The notes under the pieces are model-generated. The model was given only the letters and a program-made list of their open reading frames with translations, was not told the DNA's origin and searched no databases. Source: a virus. From it: a stretch of DNA of 31,593 nucleotides. The stretch covers positions 1 to 31,593 of IMG/VR virus record IMGVR_UViG_3300023296_000874, one strand, 5' to 3'. This document shows, in pieces, positions 13,274-20,186 of the stretch (position 1 is the first letter of the stretch; the number at the start of each line of letters is the position of its first letter). The translations under genes and the position numbers were made by a program.

Positions 13274-13951
13274 CTACTCGCCGTCCATGATCATGTCGAG
13301 CCGTGCGTGTCCGGGCTCAGGCCAGTAGGCATCGACGCTCTCCCAGTCCGGGTAGTTCGTGTCGAGGTACTCCTTGCACTGCCCCTTCATCCAGTCGTTC
13401 GTGGTCTTCTCGCGCTGGTACGCGGGGTCGCCGTAGGTGACGGTCAGGGGGATGTCGGGAGGGCACTCTGCACGGTTCACCGTGAGCAGCACCGTGTCAC
13501 CGTCCACCACCTTGCAGGTGAGGTCGTCGCTGTAGTCGTAGTCGATGCTGTAGCGACGGCAGAGGTTTCCACGGGCGTAGCGGTCGTAGGACGCTGCCTT
13601 GTAGAAGGTCGTGATGCGGGTGCGCCCGTCCTCGTCGACGATCTTGCCTGCTCGAGAGTCTTCTCCGCGCTCACGCTTCCACCCCGGAGGGAGCTGCGCA
13701 TCCTGGAAGATGGGGTCGCTGCCGGGGGACACCTTGATGCCCCACTTGGCGAGGGTCTTGAGTGCGTCGGCCCCACCGATGTCCACCGGGAGTTGAGTGG
13801 AGTTGAGGAACTCTCGGTTGCCTCGTGCTTCCTGAGCGAGGATGGCGTCCGAGCCCCTCCCGCCGATGAAGGTGTTGAGCATGGTCTCGCGGGCGAGCCG
13901 GGCTACTTCTTCCTTGGAGGTGGTGTCACCTACCTTGCGGTGTCCGGCCAT
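13274..13951 (-). CDS. Conserved hypothetical protein (PPGW...FYKAA...YDR) ending in RLDMIMDGE
   Basis: The ATG at 13951 overlaps the TGA of the small membrane protein gene and gives 225 residues. The middle contains LPPGWKRE, then GRTRITTFYKAASYDRYAR, a pattern I recall in conserved hypothetical proteins of phages and bacteria (PPGW...G..R...FYKAAFYDR). Its function is unknown. The C-terminus reads GHARLDMIMDGE, a further version of the shared C-terminal motif. It is soluble. The stop lies 14 bases before the fusion-protein gene start, suggesting one operon. Confidence 0.78.
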   Translation of the reverse strand: MAGHRKVGDTTSKEEVARLARETMLNTFIGGRGSDAILAQEARGNREFLNSTQLPVDIGGADALKTLAKWGIKVSPGSDPIFQDAQLPPGWKRERGEDSRAGKIVDEDGRTRITTFYKAASYDRYARGNLCRRYSIDYDYSDDLTCKVVDGDTVLLTVNRAECPPDIPLTVTYGDPAYQREKTTNDWMKGQCKEYLDTNYPDWESVDAYWPEPGHARLDMIMDGE

Positions 13952-14190
13952 CAGATCAGCCCCGCGTTGTTGAGCAACTCGTAGACGAGCCACAAGAAGC
14001 CGATGAAGCCTACGAGGCCTCCAAACGAGCCAACGCCAGCGATCTTGCCGTGACGCTTGAAGGTGGTGTCGAAGCTGGAAAAGGCGTCACCGCCCTTGGA
14101 GAAGCTCGAGGTGACGTTGCTGAAGCCAGCGATGCCTGCCCCGATGGCGATGAAGGCTCCAACAGCCATCAAGATAAAGGGTCCGATCAT
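13951..14190 (-). CDS. Small two-helix membrane protein
   Basis: This encodes 79 residues from an ATG with GGAGAG upstream. Two hydrophobic segments (about 3-24, PFILMAVGAFIAIGAGIAGF, and about 52-73, GVGSFGGLVGFIGFLWLVYE) flank a Ser/Lys/Asp-rich loop. Size and topology fit a class II holin, but also many small phage membrane proteins, and it lies 11 kb from the endolysin. Its stop overlaps the start of the 13274 gene. Confidence 0.75.
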   Translation of the reverse strand: MIGPFILMAVGAFIAIGAGIAGFSNVTSSFSKGGDAFSSFDTTFKRHGKIAGVGSFGGLVGFIGFLWLVYELLNNAGLI

Positions 14191-14234
14191 GGTGCTCTCC
14201 GTTCTTGGTTCATCACCTCAAACGTGAGATCAGG

Positions 14235-14258
14235 CCTCGAAGGTAAACCTATTCGAGG
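14235..14258 (-). terminator. Hairpin enclosing a stop codon
   Basis: CCTCGAA (14235-14241) and TTCGAGG (14252-14258) form a perfect 7-bp stem with a 10-base loop. The TAG stop of the DUF6283-like gene lies in the loop. No U-tract follows on the minus strand, so this is not a textbook intrinsic terminator; it may protect the transcript 3' end or slow termination of translation. Confidence 0.4.
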
Positions 14259-14812
14259 TCTTCCGCACAATGGTCACAAGTCCGCTCACCCTTGATGTCC
14301 TTGGAGCAGTTGCCGCACACGGGGTCACCACACCCATAGCAGGTGTAGTCAGCCGCTTCGGTACCGTCGATAACTCCACCGCCGCTCATGTAGCCAGCAG
14401 GGGCCTCGCAGCCATAGTTCACCACGTTGCACGGGTCGCCCACGGGCTCGAAGTCGCCCTGAGCCTCACGCATCTCCCGGAAGGAGTCGTACACGGGAGC
14501 GTCCATGTCGAGTTCGGAGGGTTTGTAGAGGCCGAGGCGCTCTGCGATCCGCATCATCTGGTTGGGCGCGTTGCTCTTCTCGAGAAGGATCATGGCACCG
14601 GCACAGTGCTGCGCGTTGGGGCCGTCCACCATGTTCGAGGAGCCGTCTTCGTCATCCTCGCCAGCGACGGTGGTCTTGTGGCAGGTGAATGAGCGCTGCT
14701 GCCCAATGAGCTCGGCCTCCATCTCCTGAACGCGTCCTACACGGAGGTAGGGCGTGACGTCAGTGCGGAAAGGGCAGTTACTGCACGGCTTCTTCAGGGA
14801 ATATTCGCTCAC
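14249..14812 (-). CDS. DUF6283-like zinc protein
   Basis: I start at the GTG at 14812, which has ACGGAGG four bases upstream; the only upstream in-frame start is a TTG at 14836 inside the hairpin loop. The 187 residues open with KKPCSNCPFR, then RSFTCHKTT and QHCAGAM, the CxxCPFR...CHKT...CAG signature of the DUF6283 family found in phages. The C-terminal 45 residues add a second Cys-rich unit (CYGCGDPVCGNCS, TCDHCAEDLE), a probable treble-clef or RING-like zinc site. The role is unknown. The ribosome-binding site is inside a perfect 12-bp stem. Confidence 0.82.
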   Translation of the reverse strand: MSEYSLKKPCSNCPFRTDVTPYLRVGRVQEMEAELIGQQRSFTCHKTTVAGEDDEDGSSNMVDGPNAQHCAGAMILLEKSNAPNQMMRIAERLGLYKPSELDMDAPVYDSFREMREAQGDFEPVGDPCNVVNYGCEAPAGYMSGGGVIDGTEAADYTCYGCGDPVCGNCSKDIKGERTCDHCAEDLE

Positions 14813-14847
14813 GTAGCCTCCGTCATATCGTATCAACGGAGGCTACG
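14812..14847 (-). promoter_or_regulatory. Perfect 12-bp stem-loop sequestering ribosome-binding site and start codon
   Basis: CGTAGCCTCCGT (transcript side 14847-14836) pairs without mismatch with ACGGAGGCTACG (14823-14812) around a 12-base loop. The 3' arm contains the whole GGAGG site and the G of the GTG start, and the 5' arm contains CCTCC, a copy of the anti-Shine-Dalgarno sequence. The stem begins 17 bases after the upstream stop at 14864. No U-tract follows in either direction, so translational control fits better than termination. Confidence 0.75.
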
Positions 14848-14863
14848 GGCAAATAGTCAGAGC

Positions 14864-15292
14864 TCAGTCTTCCTTGTCCTTGATCGCCTTGATGAGGTCT
14901 TTGGCGTCGTACACAGGGATGCCATTCTCTTCGAGCTCTTCCTCTGCAAGAGCCTCCGCAATCATGGCCTCTTCGTCCACAGGCTCGAAGATCACGTCAA
15001 GCTTCACCCGCACTTGGTAGACGCCGGGCATGAGGCTTTCATTGGCGAGGTAGGCAGTCTCTTCGTCGGCATCAACCCACAACGCAGTCAGAGCTGTCGC
15101 GCCGGACATCATCTGACGGAGAGTGGTACCCTCCATGAACTGTCCCTTGAAGGTGTAGCCGAGCTGTCCACGCTCGTGACCACCGATCACCTCTTCCTCT
15201 TCGTCCTCGTCGAGAATGGACTCTACGGCGGTGCGGAGAACGTACTTGGTCACACGATGGAACTGAGTCTTGATTAGATCTCGCAACTTCAT
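14864..15292 (-). CDS. Acidic hypothetical protein
   Basis: This encodes 142 residues from an ATG with GGAG upstream (the GAGTACTC before it is a palindrome). The N-terminal helix is basic (KLRDLIKTQFHRVTKYVLR). It is followed by a very acidic stretch (LDEDEEEEV), a probable beta region (YQVRVKLDVIFEP) and a Glu-rich C-terminal helix. The charge pattern suggests binding to a basic protein or to nucleic acid through the N-terminus, but this is inference. No family is recognised. Confidence 0.75.
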   Translation of the reverse strand: MKLRDLIKTQFHRVTKYVLRTAVESILDEDEEEEVIGGHERGQLGYTFKGQFMEGTTLRQMMSGATALTALWVDADEETAYLANESLMPGVYQVRVKLDVIFEPVDEEAMIAEALAEEELEENGIPVYDAKDLIKAIKDKED

Positions 15293-15346
15293 GAGTACTC
15301 CGGGGTTGGTGCTTACACACAGAAGAGTAGCCTCTGATCCTGCAGC

Positions 15347-15389
15347 CTCCGACCCGGAGATTCAATCAATGCGGGGTGTCCGCTCCCCG
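15347..15389 (-). terminator. Two adjacent hairpins between minus-strand genes
   Basis: CGGGG/CCCCG (15372-15389, 8-base loop) lies 11 bases after the stop of the 15401 gene. CTCCG/CGGAG (15347-15359, 3-base loop) lies just beyond it. ATTGATTGAATC between them is A/T-rich but not a clean U-tract. They may end or process the transcript before the 14864 gene. The 108-base gap holds no convincing gene. Confidence 0.35.
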
Positions 15390-15400
15390 AGCCGTGCAGC

Positions 15401-15694
15401 TCAACCCGTCGCTTCATCAGCGGCAACCTGAGGCTGTGCTGACATGCGAATGGCATAAGCGGGACTGATGAAGGGGCTGAACCCCGTAAGGTCCGCCAGA
15501 TTGATGCCCGCTCCGGAGCCGGACGTGAAGATGCGCGGTGGCGGCTTGTTGGGGATGCCGGTCATGCTTGCACGCTCGTTGCTCTCCCACTCATCGAGAG
15601 CTTCCCACGCAGTCAGGAGGTCCCGTCCCTCGTCGGTATCCATCTCGAAGAACCGTTGTGCGCCCGCTCTGTAGGTGGCTTGGTAGACTGGCAT
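15401..15694 (-). CDS. Hypothetical small protein
   Basis: This encodes 97 residues from an ATG with GGAGA upstream. The N-terminal half is helical (RDLLTAWEALDEWESNER) and the C-terminal half is rich in Pro, Gly and Ser (NKPPPRIF, SGSGAGINLADL) ending in a hydrophilic tail. No motif or family is recognised. It is flanked by 101- and 108-base gaps without genes, so it may have its own promoter, although I cannot point to one. Confidence 0.68.
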   Translation of the reverse strand: MPVYQATYRAGAQRFFEMDTDEGRDLLTAWEALDEWESNERASMTGIPNKPPPRIFTSGSGAGINLADLTGFSPFISPAYAIRMSAQPQVAADEATG

Positions 15695-15795
15695 TAGCTC
15701 TCCATCGTTGGTGACTGTGTGTCGACCTACAACACCAGACGCTCATCTTCGCCCGTTTGTGCTGATGGAGTGATTTCTAAATGCTCAAGTTTATC

Positions 15796-15990
15796 TCAGC
15801 GACGCCAAGGCTGTCGAGCCCCGTCCCGTCGCCCGTCTCGCTTGGCGTTGCCCTCGAGGGTCTGGATGAATCGCCACATCTCTTGAGCAGCTCCTTCACT
15901 CATGTCGTCGACGGCCTTGAGGAGCTCAGGCTTGCGGCCCGCACCTTCCCGCGCGATTTTTGCCTTGAGTGCTTGCTTGATGCTGCCCAT
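15796..15990 (-). CDS. Hypothetical small basic protein
   Basis: This encodes 64 residues from an ATG with CGGAGA upstream. Residues 1-47 are predicted helical (SIKQALKAKI, KPELLKAVDDMSEGAAQEMWRFIQTLE) and the last 16 are strongly basic (KRDGRRDGARQPWRR), which suggests nucleic-acid contact. It is the first gene of a minus-strand group, divergent from the metalloprotease gene across 112 bases. The family is unknown, and the short length keeps confidence moderate. Confidence 0.65.
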   Translation of the reverse strand: MGSIKQALKAKIAREGAGRKPELLKAVDDMSEGAAQEMWRFIQTLEGNAKRDGRRDGARQPWRR

Positions 15991-16102
15991 GTGTGTCTCC
16001 GTTGTTCAGGCAACGTAACGAACAGCTTGATAGTCAGAGTCCGTCTCGGGTTTGACCGTGGCCGGGGCTACTCTTGTCACCGAACACTCACGGAGGTGCC
16101 CA

Positions 16103-16714
16103 ATGTCACGATACAACAAGGAAGCCTGGGATAAGCTGGTTGAGACCATGAAGGCCGACATCCCCGGCTTTGAAGTAGGCTACAAGGACGAGAGCAAGCT
16201 CCAGAAGGTGATCGCCAAGATCTCGTTCTGGAACAAGTACGAGGACTACATCACCACGATGTACCCGAAGGTCTACTTCCCCAACAGGGAGTACGTTGAG
16301 ACGCATCTGCCCGTGCCCACTCTTGAGCACGAGTGGGTTCACCTCAAGGACCAGAAGACCTTCTTCGGGTTGCTGCCCAAGCTGCCCGCATGGCTCAACA
16401 TGACGCTGTTCAGCTTGCTCTACATCTCGCCGCAGATCTTCGCGCTTGGTGCCGTGCTCGCCGTGTTCAGCCCTTGGTGGCTACTATGCCTGCTGTTCCT
16501 TGCGCCTCTGCCCGCTCCGGGCCGCGCATGGGCCGAGGTCCGTGCCTACCGCCGCAGCCTCGAGCACGGTTCGGACATCGAGCGTATCGCAGACGCGTAC
16601 GTCGGTGCTGGCTACTACTTCATGTGGCCCTTCCGCAAGCACGTCCTGAAGTGGCTCGATGCCAAGCCTTCGCCCTACGTGCTGGAGATGGACACCTACA
16701 TCGCTAAGGACTGA
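16103..16714 (+). CDS. Membrane zinc metalloprotease, HExxH (M48-like layout)
   Basis: The ATG at 16103 follows GGAGGT and gives 203 residues; the longer frame to 16052 runs through the intergenic region. HEWVH (76-80) is an HExxH zinc motif. Two hydrophobic segments follow (about 97-120 and 123-138), then AWAEVRAY, where Glu145 could be the third ligand. HExxH, membrane hairpin, then E-x-x-A-Y is the order of Ste24/HtpX-type M48 proteases, but the protein is shorter and lacks an N-terminal helix. It would act at the inner membrane. It is the only plus-strand gene for several kilobases and overlaps the convergent 16696 gene by 19 bases. Confidence 0.7.
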   Translation: MSRYNKEAWDKLVETMKADIPGFEVGYKDESKLQKVIAKISFWNKYEDYITTMYPKVYFPNREYVETHLPVPTLEHEWVHLKDQKTFFGLLPKLPAWLNMTLFSLLYISPQIFALGAVLAVFSPWWLLCLLFLAPLPAPGRAWAEVRAYRRSLEHGSDIERIADAYVGAGYYFMWPFRKHVLKWLDAKPSPYVLEMDTYIAKD

Positions 16715-17010
16715 GGGTGGCTTTCCACCACGATGGCTCGGACGGAGTCCTCGTGGATGTAGATGTCAGAGCGTAGAGGGCCTGTACCCTTGCGCCGCCC
16801 ACACCAGTTCTGACGGATGTACCTGCCCTTGAAGGCGACGATCATGTCAAGACCGTTGCCTTCAAGGTGCCAGTCTTCTACGGCCTCCAGCTTGAGGCGG
16901 TTGCCCTTGAAGGTGACCCATATGTCCTCTTCCCCAGCCTCAAGACGGCGGATAGCGTCTGCCATGTTGGCACGCTCTCTACCCTTCAGAGGGTTCGCTT
17001 TCTGTCCCAT
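16696..17010 (-). CDS. Hypothetical protein
   Basis: This encodes 104 residues from the ATG at 17010 with GAGA upstream; an ATG at 16965 is a possible later start, since the first 31 bases overlap the preceding gene. The N-terminus is basic and helical (KGRERANMADAIRRLEAG), followed by beta-type segments (DIWVTFKGNRLKLEAVEDW, DMIVAFKGRYIRQNW) where the F-K-G unit repeats. A small RNA-binding or SH3-like fold is possible but unproven. No family is recognised. Confidence 0.68.
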   Translation of the reverse strand: MGQKANPLKGRERANMADAIRRLEAGEEDIWVTFKGNRLKLEAVEDWHLEGNGLDMIVAFKGRYIRQNWCGRRKGTGPLRSDIYIHEDSVRAIVVESHPQSLAM

Positions 17011-17368
17011 TGGATATCTCTCGGTAAGCGATCCGCTCAGGGTCCTCGAAGGAGGATGTCTCTCCGAGGGTATCTATGAAGCAGGTCCGGTGGACGGCTG
17101 TCCAATAGGAGCTATCAAGAGCGTGGTGGGGCATGACGGCAATCACATCCCCCGCCCGGAGCGTGGCTTGACAGTACAGGCACTCCCAAAACTCCAAGAG
17201 CGCGGGGTGCCCGTCTGCAAGCTGAACCGGGTGGAACCAACCGCCAGAGTGGTCCTCCATGATGACGGAGATCCACTCTGGCGTCACCAACACTCTCCCA
17301 GTTTCAGGTACAAGGAGGATGGGGTGAGGCTCCCTGATGCGCACATCGAGGGTAGCCTTCACTTTCAT
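16979..17368 (-). CDS. Hypothetical protein with possible zinc knuckle
   Basis: This encodes 129 residues from an ATG overlapping the AAA+ gene stop (ATGA), so the two are translationally coupled. The N-terminal 60 residues are beta-rich (VKATLDVRIREPHPILLV, VLVTPEWISVIMEDHSGGW). The second half contains CLYCQATL, then HH and a TAVHRTC, a plausible Cys2-His-Cys metal site. No known family is recognised. Coupling to the AAA+ ATPase suggests it may be a partner or substrate adaptor of that protein. Confidence 0.7.
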   Translation of the reverse strand: MKVKATLDVRIREPHPILLVPETGRVLVTPEWISVIMEDHSGGWFHPVQLADGHPALLEFWECLYCQATLRAGDVIAVMPHHALDSSYWTAVHRTCFIDTLGETSSFEDPERIAYREISNGTESEPSEG

Positions 17369-19659
17369 CCCACTGCCTGCCCGCGAGTGAACATCTGGTG
17401 GCTCTGCGCGTAGGTGGTGCGGCAGACGTTGATCTGCTGCCTGATGGCCGCGTTCCCGAGCGTGCTCGTCAGAGCCGCTTCCACGAGATCAGGAGTGACG
17501 CAAGTCTTCTCCGCAACGTGAGCCATCACGGTAGCCTTGACGCCGTCCTGCAAGTCGAACACGTTCATGCCGTCGAGCATTGCTACCGCCTCCTTGGCGT
17601 GCTCCGTGTGGTCCACGATGTAGTTCCGCATCATGGTGAGCCACACCTCGTCGATCACCTTCCGGATCACGTCGCCGCACGCACCTTCCAAGAGCTCAGC
17701 CCACAGCTCGTAGTGCTGGTCCAGGCCGTCCTCAACGGGGAGGAAGTTCTCGATGTAGTGCCGAAGGGTGTTGGTCCGGTCCTCGAGCGTCATCTCACCC
17801 ACGATCTCAACGCGGCTGAAGCGGCGCAACATGGGCGTCGGGATGCGCTGCGGGTGGTTGGTGGCTCCCCAGATCGTGATGCCGGGGTACGCAACCACAC
17901 CGTCCATGAGGTTCTGGAACTCCAGGCTCAGGTCAACGCGGCGGCTCAGGTCACCCTGGTCGCTCAGCACCATGTCGATCTCGTCAATCAGGATGTGAAC
18001 CTGCTTGCCGCTCTGCTTCCGGATCTTGATGGCGTGGTCGAAGAGCCGCTTCGGGTTCTTCTGCGCCTCGCCCATCCAGCAGGTCAGGAAGTCGGAGCCC
18101 ACCGCGAAGATCGAGATGCTGTCCTCGTGGGTAGCCATGGCCCGCATCACCTGCGTCTTGCCACAGCCCTGAGGGCCAACGAGAAGGATGTTGTTCTTGT
18201 CCGTGCTGCCGGAGGGCGAGGTGATGAGGAAGAGGTTGCCCCACTCGGTCGCGTCCTTCTGTCCTTCCACGAAGTCCCGTAGGTCGGCATAGCCGGAGCC
18301 CCAGATGTTCTCGAGGCTCACGTTGGGACGCTCGCCGGGGATCACCTCGAGTGCGCCGGGTGCTTCGCCGCCGAACTGGTTGCCAGTGCCAATCTTGCAC
18401 ACGAAGAAGCCGTTGGTGTCGTACAGGAACTTCCGCTCGTCCATCTTGAGGGTGAGTACCTGCTCCACGATGGCCTTGAGGTCGTCCCCGGTCCAGAGGC
18501 ACTCGGCTACGGCGCTGAGGCTCGTCTGGAGGTGCTCCTGGGCAAACAGGTCGGTCCGGCTGAGCATCTTGGTGCCTGGGCGTACCTGAATCTGGCTGAA
18601 GTCGAGCAACTCAAGCTCGTCCGCGAGGGTCCGGTACGACTCTCCGGTGCTCTTGCGGTGGATGCTCAGCCGGTAGAGGTCGATGCCGATGTTGTCCGCG
18701 CAAATCTTCGCCACCTCAGAGAGTGTGTCGAGGGTTTCGTGGAGCTGTCCGTAGAGCTGAAGCAGGGCGGCGATAGGCTCGAGCAGCAGGTTCCGGTTGA
18801 CGGGGTTGCGGATCGCTTCGCAGAGGTCAGCCAGCCGCTGCACGGTGAAGGCGGTCAGGTCCTCGCGGGAGGAGCCGTGGTCGATCTCACCCATCTTGTC
18901 GATGTTGTTCCACACCAGCAGAGCGAGGTCCGTGAGTACGGGGTCAGGGTCACGCCAAGTGGCCGTCACCATTGCGTGTCCGTCGGCGTGGCGCTTGCGG
19001 AGGAGCTGGAAGTAGTTGCTCACCGCCTGAGCAGTCTGCCGGGTGAGTCCGTCGTAGGCAGCCGGTGCCTGCAACAGCACGTGAACTCCCGCCACGAAGG
19101 AGGAGGTCGCGCCACGGTTGAGCTGCTGCTCAAGGGCGAGCTCTCGTAGAGCGTCACCACGTCCCTCGCCCAACTTCTTGAGCAGAGCGGCGGCGGTCTC
19201 TTCCTTGAGGCCCGCTTCGGCAACCTCGGTTCCGAGCTGGTCCATGGTGTCGTCGAAGCTGACGACGTTGGCACCGTTCATCAAGTCCACGGCGCGGATC
19301 ACACCGTCGTACATCACTTCCATGCCGGTGTACGCTTGGAGCAGGATGGACACGGGGCCGAAGGAGCTTGCGCCCGCACCCTTGAACATGTCCTCGGGCT
19401 CGCCGAAGGTCATCTGCTGGGTGCGTTGGGCGCTGCGGTTGTAGCTCTCGCTACCGAGCCGCTTGGCAATCGCCTCAAGGCTTTCCTTGCCGAGGCGGAT
19501 CTGGTCGACGGTGTTGGGCAGGTTGCCCAGCATGTCACGCAAGCCGCCCGCGATCCCCGACTTGATCACCTGAACGGTCCGGGCGTACCGGATGGGGTCA
19601 GAGATGGAGGCTTCGCGGGCCAGTACAGATGCGATGATGCTATCTACGTCGTTGTTCAA
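17365..19659 (-). CDS. Large AAA+ ATPase with long unique N-terminal domain
   Basis: This encodes 764 residues. The AAA+ module occupies about 445-700: Walker A GPQGCGKT (495-502), Walker B HILIDEID (555-562), sensor 1 ATNHP (599-603) and an arginine finger MLRRFSR (610-616). The first 440 residues are mostly helical and match nothing I know. The single AAA domain with PxxLRRF-type arginines is closest to the CDC48/FtsH/BCS1 clade, which remodels or unfolds proteins. The start is a TTG at 19659 with GGAG six bases upstream; the next in-frame Met is at residue 43. A remodelling or unfolding role is inferred from the clade. Confidence 0.85.
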   Translation of the reverse strand: MNNDVDSIIASVLAREASISDPIRYARTVQVIKSGIAGGLRDMLGNLPNTVDQIRLGKESLEAIAKRLGSESYNRSAQRTQQMTFGEPEDMFKGAGASSFGPVSILLQAYTGMEVMYDGVIRAVDLMNGANVVSFDDTMDQLGTEVAEAGLKEETAAALLKKLGEGRGDALRELALEQQLNRGATSSFVAGVHVLLQAPAAYDGLTRQTAQAVSNYFQLLRKRHADGHAMVTATWRDPDPVLTDLALLVWNNIDKMGEIDHGSSREDLTAFTVQRLADLCEAIRNPVNRNLLLEPIAALLQLYGQLHETLDTLSEVAKICADNIGIDLYRLSIHRKSTGESYRTLADELELLDFSQIQVRPGTKMLSRTDLFAQEHLQTSLSAVAECLWTGDDLKAIVEQVLTLKMDERKFLYDTNGFFVCKIGTGNQFGGEAPGALEVIPGERPNVSLENIWGSGYADLRDFVEGQKDATEWGNLFLITSPSGSTDKNNILLVGPQGCGKTQVMRAMATHEDSISIFAVGSDFLTCWMGEAQKNPKRLFDHAIKIRKQSGKQVHILIDEIDMVLSDQGDLSRRVDLSLEFQNLMDGVVAYPGITIWGATNHPQRIPTPMLRRFSRVEIVGEMTLEDRTNTLRHYIENFLPVEDGLDQHYELWAELLEGACGDVIRKVIDEVWLTMMRNYIVDHTEHAKEAVAMLDGMNVFDLQDGVKATVMAHVAEKTCVTPDLVEAALTSTLGNAAIRQQINVCRTTYAQSHQMFTRGQAVG

Positions 19660-19675
19660 GTGGTGCTCCGCACTT
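19658..19675 (-). promoter_or_regulatory. Hairpin presenting the Shine-Dalgarno sequence of the AAA+ gene in its loop
   Basis: AAGTG and CACTT pair (19671-19675 with 19658-19662) around an 8-base loop that contains GGAG, and the TT of the TTG start is in the stem. The non-ATG start and partial occlusion would both keep expression low. A 5-bp stem alone is weak evidence. Confidence 0.3.
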
Positions 19676-19722
19676 CAGGGTGTTGGCTCTATGACGCCAA
19701 GCAGTTCCTGATTCACGGTTTT

Positions 19723-20178
19723 CTATCTACGGGGGAGCCCCTGATAGAAGACAGCCAAGGGGCCAGTCAGCACGTCTGCTACATCGAACGCAGCCGAGGG
19801 TGGAGCAGGGAAGCCGTACATGCGCTCACGTAGGCAGGCATCCAACTCCGGCGACCAACGGCTTGTCACAATGTCCGCCATCTCCCTCCGGAGGTCAGCG
19901 TCAAGCGTGGGGTCGAGGATGGTGATGACGGAGTATAGAGCATTCTCTTGAAGCGACATGGTCTGCAAGGCAGCACCTACGTCCTCCAGGGTGTCGTACT
20001 CAAGGTCGTCAGTGACGAGCCTGTTGTGGGAGTTTGTCATGCGGATGTGCCGTGAGGCGGTCCGTTGGTCCACTCCACGCTCATACTCAACCACGCCGCT
20101 GCGGAGCCACACGAAGTCGAAGGTCTCACCTGTATCTACTACAGCGAGGCCACCGATCGCGTTGAAACCTGCCTTCAT
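19723..20178 (-). CDS. Hypothetical protein
   Basis: I start at the ATG at 20178, with GAGGTGA three bases upstream; that site overlaps the IF3 stop codon, so translation is probably coupled. The 151 residues begin with beta-type sequence (GLAVVDTGETFDFVWLRSGVVEYERG) and continue with acidic helices (LEDVGAALQTM, LDADLRREMADIVTSR). It has no membrane segment and no recognised motif. Its position directly after IF3 and before the AAA+ gene suggests a shared transcript. Confidence 0.72.
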   Translation of the reverse strand: MKAGFNAIGGLAVVDTGETFDFVWLRSGVVEYERGVDQRTASRHIRMTNSHNRLVTDDLEYDTLEDVGAALQTMSLQENALYSVITILDPTLDADLRREMADIVTSRWSPELDACLRERMYGFPAPPSAAFDVADVLTGPLAVFYQGLPRR

Positions 20179-20186
20179 CACTCACC

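Noticed and set aside
12003-13328. Long open frame on the plus strand opposite the CoaB/aldolase/GNAT gene
   Set aside because: It is a mirror of the codon bias of the real gene. Its translation has low complexity and no domain, and the minus-strand protein shows three recognisable domains.
16103-16714. Reading the HEWVH protein as a cell-wall peptidase
   Set aside because: The hydrophobic segments after the motif and the AEVRAY position fit a membrane M48-like layout better, and no wall-binding domain is present.
17398-18282. 294-residue open frame on the plus strand opposite the AAA+ gene
   Set aside because: The Walker A, Walker B and arginine finger are on the minus strand, and the plus product shows no domain and only antisense-type composition.
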